A stretch of DNA of 64,000 nt from Salminus brasiliensis (Eukaryota; Chordata; Actinopteri; Characiformes; Bryconidae): assembly GCF_030463535.1 (NCBI RefSeq), contig NC_132881.1, positions 2,765,526 through 2,829,525 of the forward strand, in the 5' to 3' direction. Shown here one piece after another: positions 9,000 to 24,452 of the stretch (positions are counted from its first letter, which is position 1; each line of letters begins with the position of its first letter). The notes beneath the pieces were generated by a model, which was given only the letters and a program-made list of their open reading frames with translations, made no database searches and had not been told where the DNA came from. The position numbers were made by a program, and so were the translations under genes.

Positions 9000-11925
9000 G
9001 GCTCAGAGAGGCTCACAGATGCTCATGAAGGCCCCACTTGACAACGTGCAGGACTGCTGCAGGGATCTGCTTAAGGGAATGTCTTTGGACACTGTGGAGT
9101 CCCTGCCTCGACGGGTCGGGTCAGGTCTCATTTGGTGGCATAAGGGGAACCTAGATATTATTAATTATCTATCTGGTGAATTTTCAGAGAAAGAGAAGCC
9201 GTGTGTGTATAATAGAGTATTAGCAGATATTCTTTTGCATCTGTGTGAATGTATGACTAGTGCAAAGCAGAGTTACGTTATTGCTTATTTCTCATCACTG
9301 ACGAGTAAGAGCGCAGAACAGAGCGAATAAGAGAGCACGCATGAAGTCACTCTGCTGTGGAAGAGCAGATCTAGAGCCGGACTCTGATAATCTCCATCAC
9401 AACCAGAGACTGCAGGAAAGGCACGGAGGAATTCTACACTGAGCAGTATTTCACACCAGAGAGTCTCCAGAACACTAGATCAAGCAGAGCGGTTCTGACC
9501 ACGGCCTTAAATCAGCCACAAAGGAACAGAAAGGAGTCTCTAAGGGCGTATACTCCTAAAAGAAAGGCCTCTTGGCTTGGATGAACGGTTCTAAGACAGA
9601 CTGATACACAACCGAGGTTCAGGGCGTTCCGTATTTGGGTTCTAGGTGGATCTGCTCTCTCTCCTGAGTTCAATAATTCTGCATAGTCAAAAGGTGAGTG
9701 GTCAGACTGGTACACTGTGGTGTAATGAGAGAACGTCTGAATAAACGTGGAATGATCAAAAAGTTGTTTTAGTCGAGTTCCGACAATAAAATACAAACAA
9801 ACCAAATATATAAAGCTACTTCTTATGGGCTTAGAGAGTAAATAATCAATTTAACTGCCTACGAATCACACGCAGGCATATAATCACTGTACGTCTCCAA
9901 TAGTGTGCAAAGAAAATTAGCAACGAGGCTGTAGATTAGCCAAACTTATCCAAAAAAAGACCACAGAGAAAGTCAGGCCTCCTGAATTTATGCCTGACCC
10001 AGTTACCGCCTGGCCCATTGTAGAGAAGACAATAGCGGCCGTGCTTTATCTCACCTAACCATATCCTCCTTATCTCTGAATCTGACGGCGAAGCTTTGTG
10101 CTGCCAATAACTGGGACGTACAGCTTGCAACGCTTCACGCCTGCTGAAAGCCCACCTTACAGCCAGGGAAGAGTTGCTCTATTTCAGTGCTGACGGATCT
10201 GTTTTCATCATCCCCCCAACAAAACATCCTGTTTACAGAAGGTGAAGGCTCAGGAAAGCTCAGGAGCCTTCCTTTATAGCTTTCACACACTGGGCCAGAG
10301 GACTGAGGAAGACTAAAGAAAGGATAGGCCTCCCTCTGCTCAAGCCTGATCAGCTACATCAATAACAAGGGCACAGAACGGCACCTGTCAGAGCAGTGCA
10401 TTCGGGAAACAGTGCATTAAAAAAAACAACAACAACAACAACAAAACAGTACCTCAATCATGTTTAGACCTCAGCCTAAAACAAAAAGACTACAATTAAG
10501 ACTACTATCCTAACACTGAATTAACAGCTATGTAAACCGATTTAACGAGCTTAGAACAGACGTGAGCTCTTTGCTGAAAAGCCCTAAAGCACTATACCGT
10601 CCTATAAAAGCTTAGATTACAACGTCAAAGCATATCAAAATCATAACAGACATCCTGTCGAAACCATAGTGGTTAGAAATGATTGTCTAAAGGAGACATC
10701 GACGAGCTATAGTTGGCATCAACAAAGCCTCTCTCACCCTACGGATCCTACTGAAGATGGTAAGCAGCCCCTAACATTCTTCCGTCCTGGTCAGTAGTCT
10801 ATCTGTTCACTCAACACTACCACCTCACGCAAATAGTGCTGCAGTGATGCAGTAATATGGTGTTCAAACAGCAGCTCACCTTGGTCATTTCAAGGGGATA
10901 TAAAAGATTCAGACTGATCCTGGTGCAACAGGTGTTTTTAAGAGATTCGGCATTAATGAAATGAAATGCTGGTGCTTAAATAAAACAACCAGCTGACCAA
11001 CGTAAATGAAGACAGATAGAGATAAAAAAAAAAGCCTAATTGGCTAGTCTGCTCAGTCTGCTAGAACCATCTTCGGCATTGGTTTCCAGACTTTAGACAG
11101 CTTTAAAGCACTTGTTTTAGGTCACAGACAAGCATGAGCCCGACTGTGAAATAAGTAATAGATGACCATCAACGCCAGAAATAACCCAACAAATAATCCA
11201 GGTCGTCTTCTTTCCATAGCTGAAGGCTGCTGAGGTTTTACTGTTAATTTGGTCGGATTTAGCATCAGTCAGTCAATCAAGTCAGTCAATTAATCAATCA
11301 TAGCCCTTCCATTAACTGCACAAATAGTTCAGTCAAAGAAATCAATACACATCTACAGTAAATCAGTCAAGGTTCAAACATCCGCTGTTTACAGAAACAC
11401 ACACAGTCCTCGTTAACGTCACAATCCCAAGTAATGGGATAACTTTTTTGGGAAAGTCTTGAAGCATCCAAGGTGCTACTCAAACCTAAAAAGTTCTATA
11501 AGGTGCGGCCACAGAGTACGACCGCAGACCTGTAGAAAATATGTGCCAGTTCACAACGCGAATTCGAAAAAGCAAGATGGTGCCTTCAGAGTCCAGCCGT
11601 TCAGTACAAACAAACCCTTCCATTACCTACTAACTGTGCTGAGAAATTAGAAAAGCAAAAGCTACAGAACTTGAAAACAATCAGAACAATCACAGGGCAG
11701 AATGAAATAAAAGAACAATAACAGAGAGCCATAAATGTAAAATATAGACTTTTAAAGGTCTTATTATGAATAACGTGCTAATCTGCTAAATGCTGAGCGA
11801 ATGTTATACAGTAGGTAACGTTAGGGGGGAATCATTTCTTTTTGCAGTGCTGAAAGGCTGGCATCGGCTCCACCCATCCATCCATCCATCTGCAGCCTTG
11901 AGCGATACCTCTGCCTGGAGCCAGA
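9000..11925. other. Downstream of sgpp1: probable 3' UTR plus intergenic DNA
   Basis: No gene is seen. The sgpp1 3' UTR must begin at 11925 and run leftward, but I cannot place its end: no convincing AATAAA on the minus strand lies within the first 1.5 kb. The open frame at 9019-9330 overlaps the end of a transposon-derived segment and shows no family motif. Short poly-A and CAA runs (10421-10447) are present. Confidence 0.4.
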
Positions 11926-12477
11926 TCAGGACAAGCCGATGAAAACAAAGAGGGAAGGCACGAGGAAGAACGCGCTGAATCCCACTGTCCAGTAAACGAT
12001 GTACCGGTATGGTAGCTCCACCTGCATATTCTGTCTGGCTTTACGGACATCTCCGCCTGGAATCCCGACAAACCAGCACACGAGTGGGATCGTTAGAGCC
12101 TTCATCACGGCTCTTGTTACAAAAAGCACCAGCACTCCCAGGACGAATCGGAGCAGGCACAGTCCCACCAGGCCGAAGCTGAGGGTCGGTGGCGGCAACG
12201 GAAGCATGGAGGCTGGAGGATCTGCAATCACGGCCAGTTGGTAGTTGGCATGAGTCGCCACCGCTATTCCAGCCCCGGTGCCCAGGATCTGAGCGGTGTC
12301 GCCCCGAGAGGTGCTCCACGTGTCCAGAGTGAAGGAGAAGAGTCCCATGGCTGCGTGGAGGGAGACGATGAGGATGGGAGAGTAGCGGAAGGAGAGGTTG
12401 AACGTGTCGATGACTTCGAGGGCAGGGCTGAAGACGAGCAGGATCAGAAGGCTGTAGAGGCAACCAACGATGACGTC
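11926..12477 (-). CDS. sgpp1: sgpp1 coding exon 3
   Basis: 184 codons including the stop, after the acceptor tttctacag|GACGTCATC. It encodes the C-terminal membrane helices, from [11 protein letters not shown] to FVFIGLS. Confidence 0.95.
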   Translation of the reverse strand, partial: DVIVGCLYSLLILLVFSPALEVIDTFNLSFRYSPILIVSLHAAMGLFSFTLDTWSTSRGDTAQILGTGAGIAVATHANYQLAVIADPPASMLPLPPPTLSFGLVGLCLLRFVLGVLVLFVTRAVMKALTIPLVCWFVGIPGGDVRKARQNMQVELPYRYIVYWTVGFSAFFLVPSLFVFIGLS

Positions 12478-15400
12478 CTGTAGAAATAAAACAAAGCGGT
12501 AATATTAGGAGAGCGAATAGTGGGCTTTAAGATCAGAACACACTCATGCAATGATCTCCAGGAAACCTGAAGGCTGGGCTGGTGTGTTTTTGCTGGGGAG
12601 TCACTAGAACAGCTCAACTCCAGCCTAAAAACTGCTCTGGCGTTAAAAGAAACCTCGCCTACGATGTTCTACCTTCTTTAATGCTGGCCTTGTAAGTCCT
12701 AAAGACCGCTCTAACACTAATAACTACTACAGAACATGTAACCATATTCTAATGCTGTCCCCCTATTCACCCTGACCCAATCACACTGTGCAACAACAAT
12801 GTTCTCCACCAATGTTTGCTAATTTTTATTATTACAGTCCATACTATTATAAGCTGCCAAAATCGGTGTGCCATGGCCCTGGTGCAGTAAACAGCGGTCA
12901 GTATTTCTGCTTGATTGATACTGAATTTGAGCTCCACTGCATAAAAAAAAAAACACCACCACCCTAAACACACGCTCACAAAACTAAGAAATGAGTACCA
13001 GATATTGATTTGTTGACCTGATTCTCCCAGAGCGATGGACAAGCACATACAACTGCCTCAACGTTCACCTTTGCTCTCATTCTCATGTAGGAGCTGGACT
13101 TTGATATGAAAGACATTTTCCAGCAACTGATTTCTGGGAACCACAACTTTTACACTCCCCCCTAGACCCTTTGCACTGTCCTAGGATGTTCCTTGACTTA
13201 CGCAGCGCTTCACTGTCCACTCAGAAAATACCCAACGTCCAAAAGATCCCTCTAAGCTTAGATCATACCAAATACAGACGTCAGTGTGGAGACCAAAATA
13301 CTCAACACCACATTACTAGCTTGGGGAGGATGATGGTGAATGCAGAATTTCAGCAATACCAGCTTAATACATTACTTAATTACATTCCTTTACACTAACG
13401 TTTCATTCGTGAACAGTTTATTTCCCCTTTTCCGTACTGTGCTAGACGTTTGACCGAACACGCAATCACAGGATAAGGTAATATGATGCCAACATTGCAT
13501 CAACACAACAAGTCAGCTGGTGAAATGTCCTCCCTCCTAGATCTTCCTCCATCAGCTGTGAGTGGTATTATTATTATTATTCAACAGTGAAAGCGTTTGG
13601 GAGAGCAGCTCAGCTCAGTTACAGCAGAGCTCCAGACCTGCTGCTGTTAGAGCTGCAAAGGGGGACCGGCTCCATATTAATGACTATGGGTTTAAAATGG
13701 CAGGTCATAAAAGCTCAGGTTGGTGTACTGTGCAGATGTCCAAATACTTTTGTCCAAATAGTTTATGTGAAATGTTCAAATATTTAAATGCCGCAGGTTT
13801 GACTGGCATGGTTCAGTTTACCACAGGATGTCCATAAGAGATTCACACCCCAAAAAAATATCAAATAAAGGCCCTGTAAAGTCACTGTAATCTTTACAAA
13901 GTATGCATTTACTGATACGGTGGGTTCAGACAGGACTTAAACCCTTAAATTCTCTGTTAATAATTACATAACAGTCCTACCCATGCAAAACTAATCTTGT
14001 ACAAGTAGACATCTTACTTTAAGACCCACAGCAATCCTCTGTAAGCACTTTTTTTTTTTTTGCTGAACTGCTGGATTACCTCAACGCCTCCTCACATGGT
14101 TCAAAGTCTCCACCACTGCTGAGAAAAATCAGCTGCCTCGGCATCCCGCATTACTCCACTGTTATCAGCACCCTGATAAACGCAAGTCTACACAGTTCTG
14201 CAAAGTGGGTCGAGAACCGCGTGCACTGCAAACACAGTGTTCTCAATGACCTGCCTCATCATCAGAGATGTGCAGTAAGGCAGTAGAACTTCTTCACTAC
14301 TGTACTTAAGTACTAAAATACTGTATCTGTATCTACTGGAGGAGTATCCCAGTAGATCTCCTCCTTCCACTTTTACTTCACTGCATATGCTTGGATGAGT
14401 TTAATCCTTTTACTCTGTTACGTTGTTGATGTGCTGCATCGTTACTCAATACAATTCTAAAAACGCCAGAGCGCTAGATGGCGCCGTCACCGGGTTCGAT
14501 GAAGCCGCCTCAACATTGAGCAGAACAGGCGATCGAGCCGTGAGCTCCGCTGCTGCAGTGAGGCTGCAGAGCTAGAGCTCTGTTAGTTTCTCTCCAGATG
14601 GAAGAAGAAGAACCACCAGAAGAACCACCTCCATCATCTTCACCTCCTGCAAATACTCGTATGTGTCCGAATGGCTCTTGAATGAGCTCTTTCAGGTGTA
14701 GTTGAGTTTACAGAGAGTGAAGCTCAGGGTTTGAGCTGCTCTCCTCACTGGTTTTACAGATGAAGCTCTTGTATGTGGTCAGATCTGAGTTTAGAGAGTG
14801 ATCTGAAGACTCATGAAGTTCTTCTACAGTCCTGTCCTTCTACTACAGCCAGAGGAACTGAGACTGTCCTTAAGTCTGAGCATCTGAACTAATATAAACA
14901 CTGATGCCCAAACCTTTGACTGCTTCTGTAAGAACTACAGAATACAGTACTGTACTTTTACTTTCAGTACTTAAGTAGTACTTTTTAGAATAAACTACTT
15001 GCAGTACTTAAGTACAGATAATACTGAATACTTTAGTACTTCTACTTAAGTCTAGAGCTTAAAGACACTTCTACTACTAAAGTCACTTTTCTGAGAGAGC
15101 TCCTGTACTTTTACTCAAGTCTGGGTCTCTAGTACTGTATACACGTCTGCTCCTTATTACCCGTGATTAGATTGAGAACGGCAGTTTTAGGCTTGAGTTG
15201 ATTGAAGAAGTTTTACTGATTGAAATAATATTTATATAAATGTTCAGATTTGAACCTTTATGCTCTGTGTGCTACTTGCTAACAGAGCTTGGATACATCA
15301 TTTGTCGTCATCTTACTTGTATGCAAAAAAAACAACATCTGCAGTCGACAGATAATTGGTGTGTAAAATAATCTACAATCTACCGTTTGATAGTCTTATT

Positions 15401-18400
15401 AAAATGTGGTCTGTTGCTACACACCTCGTAAGACAGTGTGATTAGAAGTAGAGCCCTCTCTGTCATTTGATTCTCTGCTGGAATATCACTCCAGCATGGT
15501 GTTTTTCCTTCCCCCAAAAAGGGAGTGTCTCACTGCATTGTGTGGATGTCACATGTCCGGGGAAAGAACAGGCTAGCCAGCCAGCCAGCTGTTCAAACAT
15601 GTAAGCAAATTCAAAGCTCTGCTTAGTGTCTGTTCAAACAGGAGTTCAGCTAAGAACTTGGTTGCACTCCCTTTTAATGACGGCGTGGAAAATGTTCACG
15701 GAACGACACCCCGGTTCAAAATAATTAAAAAAGCACAAAGTACATCACAGGTAATAATGACCTACAGAGAGCAGGGTTAATAATTCATAAATGAGGCTAG
15801 AATTACTTATCAAAACACGCTAAACCACCTTTGAACATTTTAGACACTCTCACTGACCACTGACCATGTTTATTTGAGTTTATCCTAATGTTATATAGAG
15901 TTAATTACAGGTAGACACTCTCACTGACCACTGACTATGTTTATTAGGGTTTATTCTAATGTTATATAGAGTTAATTACAGGTAGACACTCTCACTGACC
16001 ACTGCCTTTATGTTTATTTGGGTTTATTCTAATGTTATATAGAGTTAATTACAGGTAGACGCTCTCACTGACCACTGACTTTTTCCTAAATCCAACCGCT
16101 GGGTTGTTTTTTCCTACATTAATGTTGGTTTGGGTTTATTTCCTGAGATGGTTAGTTTTGGTGTAGCCCAGCTACTGGATTACTGACTACATTATGATGT
16201 TATGAGTTTTACAGATATACACTATTACTAACCACTGACTTTATGTATTTGGGTTTCTTTAGATTTCTCTAGATTTATTTATTATTTTTACTTTCAGAAA
16301 TACAAATATTGCAGAGGGAAATAGGTCTGAATAGTCTTATAGATCTTTTTTGTTCCTCAGACGTTTGGACAGCACTGTACATTTCCAAAAACATTACAGG
16401 ACATCTGATATAAAAAATAAAGTCTAACGAAAAATTGCTGGTTGAAACATTATGCATCAAAAATAAATACTACAACTAATAATAATTATTTCAGAAATGG
16501 TCTTACACTGTCTATTTTCTGAACACGATATCAGAGACATTGTCATTGTCAAAACCAAACAACTTCTTTTTTTATGCCACAGCGTAAAAAAGAAATGATA
16601 TTTTAAGAAAAGATTACTAGGTTTTGAAACAGTACCGGGATAACACTGTTGTACACGAACATGGATTCAGGAAAATGAAATTCAGTGAAATTACATGGTT
16701 AAGCAGCCTGAAACAAAAATAAGCCAAGTGTGGGGAAACTGCTTTTCTCCTTCCCTTTGTGCTTTTCTGTGAATGACTCGTCTACAATCATACATACGTC
16801 TGTGTAAATCCAACCAAAACAAAAACTGCCTTGTTTCAAAAGACCAAACTACTAAACATCCCTAAATGCCCTAAATCAAGCTGCGCGATGCACAGGTGAC
16901 AGCTCGCCAAAAGATAGCTAAAATAGGACCCACAATGTTAAACGAAAATGTAATTCATTTGTAGAGAAAACAATACATTAAAAAAAAGGATCTGAGAGCG
17001 TTGTCCAAAATAACCATTTGTTTGGGTAACGATTATGGTCCAGCCTGACCATCAATGCTTGGTCAGTGTGTGGTTTGTTGACCCAGCGCTGGATGGTGGA
17101 AATGACCTAAACTGGGTTACTTTGAACACAAAGTAGGACATTTAGGACATTATAATAACGGAAGATCTCATCCTCTGCTATTACAGTAAATCTGTAAAAT
17201 TACCTCACTGCCACAAAAACATACGCAGTCACTCTGGAAAATCTGCACATCTGGTGAAACAAATATGAGGAAAACTTGTTTCGAAATCTTGAATGACTGA
17301 TCTAAAGCTGCAGAGAGCAGGAACTAATGGGCGGTAACCAGAAACCGAGGAGCTCGTGTGAACGGACTTCGACAGACACTCAATCAATTTTAACCCTGAC
17401 ACACAATATGGCCGTAACCATGGAAACGGTCTCCACTCAGCACCCCAACACGGCAACCAGACACATGAGGTCAGCCTAGGGATGACATTACCACTTCGAG
17501 CGAATCAGAGAAAGACGAGCGACACACTTCTCCCGCACACACACGCGCCGACCAAATCCATTAGATCACCAGGTTCAGTGGAAATGACCTCCTGAAGGGA
17601 AAACCTCCACACACAGACAGCCCCATCTGTGCTACGCCTCAAAGGGGAGGACAGGACAGGTCAATAGGAAACTGAGGTCGGATCATAGTACACTTACATC
17701 TTTTTTGTAGCCTTAATAAAAAGTATAATTGCTTCCATACACGCAGATGAACCCACAGCTTCTAAATATCGGCGCATTTTATCAATATTTATTCATATAC
17801 ACCGATCAGGTCCAGCTGAGATTCTCACTGCATACTAAAATGTGTGTCCTGATGAGTATAAATTTGTATCCCGATACAAATACCACTATGCGAGTCTCAG
17901 ACATTATTGACACATTTAATTAACTGCAATCAGACGCATAACATCAACATATATCTACAAAAAAAAAATACTTGACTTTAAAATATATATATATAAATAT
18001 AAATATAAAAGGCCTTTGGTGGTTGTATGGTTTCTCTGTGAAGGCATCCTTTCATCAACACCACATGAGTGGCCTGTGGGTGAGTGTTTAGGGGTGCAAT
18101 CGACCACCCCACATGCTCGTTTCCCTTCCCATAGTGATACAGGCAGTTACAGTGGGGCAGAGGCGCTGCAAGCAGTGTCGCTGCCTCAGGACATGAGCCA
18201 CAGCACCCTGACCTCGCCTTTGAAACCGTAATAGAGGCCTACAGGGATGACGCGTGTTCCCAACATTCAGACCACACACAGACACTTCACAACTGACTGC
18301 AATTATCCACTCCAGAAAAGAAACGCTAGAGCAGGTTTTCCCATGATGCAGTTCTCTCTGCAGTACATACAAACGCACAAGATCTGAAGAAATGAGAAAT

Positions 18401-21400
18401 TACAGACAGTCTTAATATTAAATCTATTGAAGCCCTTCAAGCTTCAAGTACGGCTCGGCTCGACCCGCCATCCCTCAAAATCCACGGAAGACAGGCGTCG
18501 AGGCTCTTTTCTGTCCTGCACCAAAGTGGTGGAACGAGCTTCTCCTGGGTGTCCGGATGGCAGAGTCGCTCGCAGTCTTCAAACGCAGACTGAAGACCCA
18601 CCTCTTCAGAGAGTACTTGTGCGAATAGCAGAGCGGTCACCTTACAGACTTCTGTGTCTAGTAGTGTCTTAACTTGGAGGTATCTTTGAATTTTAGTCTA
18701 TTTAAACTAGCTGAGGTTTTTAACCTGTAAGTAAATAGCAAAGCACTTTTGTAAGTCGCTCTGGAGAAGAGCGTCTGCTAAATGCCTTAAATGTAAATGT
18801 AAAGTTAATATTTTAATATCAAACCACTAATAGCACTTTACACTTACTATTACAGCATAATAAACAAGAAGCTGAACCGGTCACCAATATTTGCTGTAAT
18901 TCCAATCTTATGGCCCTATTTTAGCGATCTTTTGGAAATCCGCATAGCTTGATTTAGGGCGTGTTAGTTTGTCTTTGTCATGGTAACGACGGGAAAAGTT
19001 TGCTTTCCACTGCTCAATGATGTGATGTAGCATTATTTTTCAAATCGCCCGGCCCTAGTTAAAATGTCGAGAGTGTGTGTGTATGTAATTCAGGGCTTAC
19101 CAAGACAGAATGCATGCCCATGTAGATGCGACTCGCACACACCAGTATGCACCAGCTGAAAGCCAGAGCGACTCCAAGCAGGAACGGATACTGCGGAGAA
19201 AGAAACAAAAGATAGATCAACTGAGACCTTGTTTAGAGCTCATTATGCTGAATGGGTTCTACTTTGGTGAACTGATGTAACTTTAGCAGGTGGGTACAAC
19301 CTTACTGTACGTTAACATACACTAGACCCAAGTGGGCTGCTACCATATTGAGCACAACAGACGTAACCCCACCGCAGAATACAGAATACAGAATGGAAAT
19401 CTAATGTCAATGCTAATTATTAGTCTGTTATTAATTATGTAATTACATTTCAGTAAAATACAACCCATAACAATTCAAGACTTCTAAAGGCTGTTGTACA
19501 TGCGCTCACTCTCTGATCTGAAGAGCAATCAGAATAGAAAACACAGGCAAATAGGAGTGTGCATACATGTTCACACATATACACACGTTCCCAGCTAATT
19601 GTTGTTTCTCACGCTTGTTACTTCTCAAATGACACCACATCCCTCTAGGCTAGTTCATTCAAGGAAACTCTACATACACAAGACATGAAAAAAGAACCAG
19701 GGTTCATGAACATGTGGAGCCCACTGGCAGGGAGCCTTAATTGTGTTGACAAAACAGCCAGTTCCAGTTTTAGGTGGTGTGTGTTGGGTCTTGTGAATGA
19801 TGACTAACCAAATGGTGATGCTTCAAAGGTGCTGATCGCCTACTGTGACACTGTGAATGTGGAATATCTGAAACGTAATATTAAGAATGAATATGTTTCT
19901 CAGTAAGCAAGTCGCTTCAATGAATATTTCAGAATATTTATCTGAACTAACTAATCAAACTAATCCGCTGGCACATCGTTCACTGATGAGAAAACATCTG
20001 TCATGTTCCTCTAGGGATGTCACGATCCGATCAAGTGACTCTGGATCAGGGACAGATCCAGGCATTTGTTAGTGGATCGGGTATCTGCTTTTAAGGTACC
20101 CATCTGGGAGCTGAATGGTCAGGTAGGTCAGTCAGACTCGACTGTAAGATATTAAACACTATAGAGTTTAAAATGGTCATTTAAAGTTGGTCCATACAAA
20201 GCAAATCAGATTAGAATTTAGCCTCATTTTAGAAACTGGTACTAATATAGTGACTTAACTTCTGTTTACTGTTGTAGATTAGCGCATCTTTCCTATGTTT
20301 GAGGGCTGTATTATTTAAAGAAACACAAAGACTGGATCGGTATCGGCCGACAGTCAGCATTAAGGGACTCAAATCGGCTTAAGGTAAAGACCTTGATTGG
20401 GACATCCATATATTCCTCATTTGCATCCAAGGTTTTAACTATAAGCTGTAATTTTATCTTAAGAGGCTCCTCCTACTTACCCAGCACTACTGATACTCAT
20501 TTATCTGAGCTATTTTTCAGACATCGCCCCAAAAAACAAAACAAAACAACAAACAACTGCTGACACTACTGCGGCCCAGACCTCGATGTTCTCACAGCTA
20601 GTTACTGTCATGTTTATACCAAACGCCTGATCACCACAACGACCACAAGCAGCTTTTACTTCCTTTAAATGTGCACCGATTGTTTTGCCCATCCAGCAAC
20701 AAAGCTGAGCGCCAGTAGCTAGTCTGAATGACTTTCGGCTTTAAACGAGGATGGACTGCATGCCAAGTACACACATACGTCTGAAAACAGTGTGTTTGTG
20801 TTTTTAGCAGATGCCGGTATCAACATCGAGTTACGATGGCAGAATAGTGCTGTGTGGAGTCGTGCAAACTGTTTGTATTGGGAATTCATGCTAGCATGTT
20901 CATATTTCAATGTGTCCATATAGTAAATATCAGTAAATACAGTAAATCCTAGAAACTATACATAAATCAACATCATTTTCTTTACACACTGCAGTATTAT
21001 TGCACATAATTAACATTCTATTCATTCCCCATTGTTTTACTACTGACATGCAGCAGAAGAGGCGGCCATCGCTGGGGTGAAGGTCACATGACTGCAATAA
21101 TAATATTGTTACAATATGACTGCACTGAAGAAACACAGAGAACAAAATAACAGACCTGACAAAGCCAGAATGGCTGGATCCTGACCTGGGTGACCGGAAA
21201 GACTAATGTTTTCACTAAAAAACATACAAAAAAAAAAAGAAGAGGAAGAGGAAATAGGAAACGTGCACTTATGTGTCGAAATAGTTCGAATTTATCATCA
21301 AATTGAACAGGAAGGGAAGAATAACTGAACATGTTTACAAGTATCAAATCCTAACATTCAAAACACCAGGCCTGACTACTTTGTGGATACTTCAGTGAGC

Positions 21401-24400
21401 CAAACACCACAGTAGACCTACAGCACACAGAAACAACTGCTTGACTGCATTTATTGATTGCCCTGTGTTATAGCTGTAGTCACGCATCAGCAAATGAAAT
21501 TAAACACTGTTGGATTTTACGGTTAAGTCCAAAATCCAAGGAATATGCGAATATGCTTCAACAATAGAAGCACTGAAACTCCATCGGTATGATGCTTCTC
21601 CATAAACAGACTGTACTCGTAACCCAATACATCCCAGCTACTGAACCGATAATGGCCTACTCCAAAAGCACACAGCGTACTGTAACTCTACCTTCTTCTT
21701 TACCAGAGAGTACAAAATGCAATTTTACAGCACGTAGTTGCACAAAGCTGCTTTGCAACCATGGATGACGTAGCCGAGCAGGTTCCCACTTTGCATAAAA
21801 AATAGCTCCGCAAAAAATACTGTTAACTGCACCACCCAAATACGAAGCTACTGGTTTCACTCAGTAGATTCACATAATCACTTGGTTGTGTTCGAGTCTG
21901 AATCAGTACGGATCTTGTTTTATGTAATTCTCCTTGCATATTAAAAATGGGACAGTTGTAGGGCAGCCATTGCCTAATGGATAGCGAAGCAGCATTGAGT
22001 CCAGAAGGTCACCAGTTCAATCGGGACTGATAGTAATTGGGGGTTGGGGGTGGGGTGGAGCAACAGCGATGTCTTCTTCTTCAGTGACATTCAAAGCTGA
22101 AATGTACTTGTGTGCAATGTACCTGAACTTTTGGGTGCGAGGGGTTTACGTTACTCCCATCCCGTCTTTACTGCTGAATTACGTCTGGTTAGAAAGCAAA
22201 CTATCGCTGAAATGCTCTGTTCTACCGAGGTGGAGGAGGCTAATGCACAGACATGAACAGTCAGGTAGGTCAGTCAGACTGGTTGAAGGTCACCAGTTCG
22301 ATCGGGACTGACAGTGAGTGGGGGTTGAGGGGAGGGACGCAACAGCAATTTCTTATTTCCTTCGTCTTCTTCAACAACATTCATAGCCAAGACGTTCATA
22401 GGCACCCGACCCCAACTGCTCTTTGGACGCGAGGTGGCTGTCCACCACTTTGGATGTGTGCTCACACGAACGAATGGGTTCATTTCTGTTGTACTGCTCT
22501 GCAACGGCCATCATAAAGAACGATCCTAATCTTGCTAGGTTTTCTCTAGTGCCATTAAGTACTTCTGTTCCAGTACAACTGGTTATTGCCATTTACAGTA
22601 GGGGGGGGGAAAGGGGTCAAGTTACACAGTCCAAATTTTCAATCTATAGTGGCTGAGGTCAGCTTTCTTGTACAGTAGGTAGGCTGTCCTGTGTGTATCT
22701 CCTGCATCTGCTGCATATCTAATAAAATAAAGTGGTAAAATAAGCTCCTGGAAGAAAGCTGAGTGCGCTGCTCTTCACTGCATGATTCAGCAAGACTTCA
22801 CTGCTTCACATGAACGGACTTTGAGGAAAATCTGTTCTTGGCGGCACCTCAAGCCATGGGCAGGAGCCCTGAACACCAAAGCTTTTCCTTCTGGAGGGAA
22901 AGGGGAAAAAAACAACAACATGTGGTTCCAAAGCGCCTAACTATCCTGACCACTCCTTATGCCCTTAGACCACATGACAGAGGCACGGGGCCACATGCTA
23001 AACTCTCCTGCAGAAAACAAGTACGTCTCGAGAGGCAAACCTCCCCTTTATTCCTGCACAGGCTCTTACGCTCACCACGGCTAACCTCATATGGTAAAAC
23101 ATCTGCCGCAGATTACAGGGGAGTGTGTATGTGCAGGCTTCATCTTGAGAAATCGCAGCGGTGGTGTGTGTCTGTTTGACTGTTATGTGAATGTGCAGTC
23201 AGAAAAAAAAAAATTTCAGTTGCCAATTATCAATGCAAGTGAACAGCCACCTATGTGCATTGTGTAAAATGGTCGATGGTCCTTTGGTTAGCAGCAAGGA
23301 AAAAGCCTGGTTGTGGTTTCTGCAAAGCAGAGGAGCAAGCAACAGCAAAGCTTCAACCCAACTAGATATTCAGTCGTTGAGAACCAGGGCTTTTGCAGAA
23401 CCAGGGATGTTGCACACTTCGGAGCCAAGAAACAGCAGCGTCCCGTCTCGAAGACATTTCACCAACACTGCAATTAACGAGACCAGAAACTCTAAATTAT
23501 TGTTTAGCTGTTAAATGACTCTTATGGTCAACATAACTGCACATTGTCTCAAAACCAATCCTAACCAGAGCACTGAAGACAGAGCTGCTGTAGAGTGTAG
23601 CAGATGAACGGCAGATCACTAAGGAAGAATTAGCATTAGTTACTGAGAACGTGCCAACAATGCTTTCGCCCACAGGCTAAACCTGGCCTCTCAGCCAGGA
23701 CTTGCAGTACTGCGTTTTTCTCTACACCGCAGCCTCACTGGAAAACCTTCCAGAGGGCTTGCCACCTCACTTCTCTTTGTTTTATTCATAAAACATATGA
23801 AAAAACGATTCACTGTGGATCATTACAAACAGTTTACTTTAAAAGTATAGTAAAAACAGATGCACTGCAGCCCACAGAATCGTAATCGAATAGTGAGGTG
23901 CTTAGAGATTCCCCACCCTGCTTAAAACTAAGCTATGATATGCTGGTTCTGCTGGTTCTTCACCTACCACAAGCCAACCAGTAAACGCAGAGCTTAGTGC
24001 TTCCGTCTCAGGCAAAACAACAGGGATTTTAATGGACTTGTTAAACAACATATGAGCATTTTTTATTGTCCCAACCAAAGTCTTAAACCTACTATTTATA
24101 CTTTAAAGAACAACCTATGATACTCAATAAACACTTTTTTTCTTTGGCAGTTTTAAAGATTATTGCCACTGAAAGACCTCTATAAAGTTGTGACAACTGT
24201 GGCACGTTTTACAGCGCGGAGGAAAAAAAAAAAAAAGACTGAATGGGTGAATTTTCAGGCCACAACAACGACACTGAATCCTGTTTATGGCTCAGTTAGG
24301 ACTTTGAAAGAGTGAGCATGCATCTGCAGGATCATTTAACTGCATGCACAGACCGAGGCTGAAAGATTAGAAACTTAATTAGCCACTGAGATTGTTTAGT

Positions 24401-24411
24401 GTTGCAGGGAG

Positions 24412-24452
<41 letters not shown>

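Noticed and set aside
9019-9330. 103-codon plus-strand frame
   Set aside because: The start lies in transposon-derived sequence; no motif, no neighbouring exon with matching phase.
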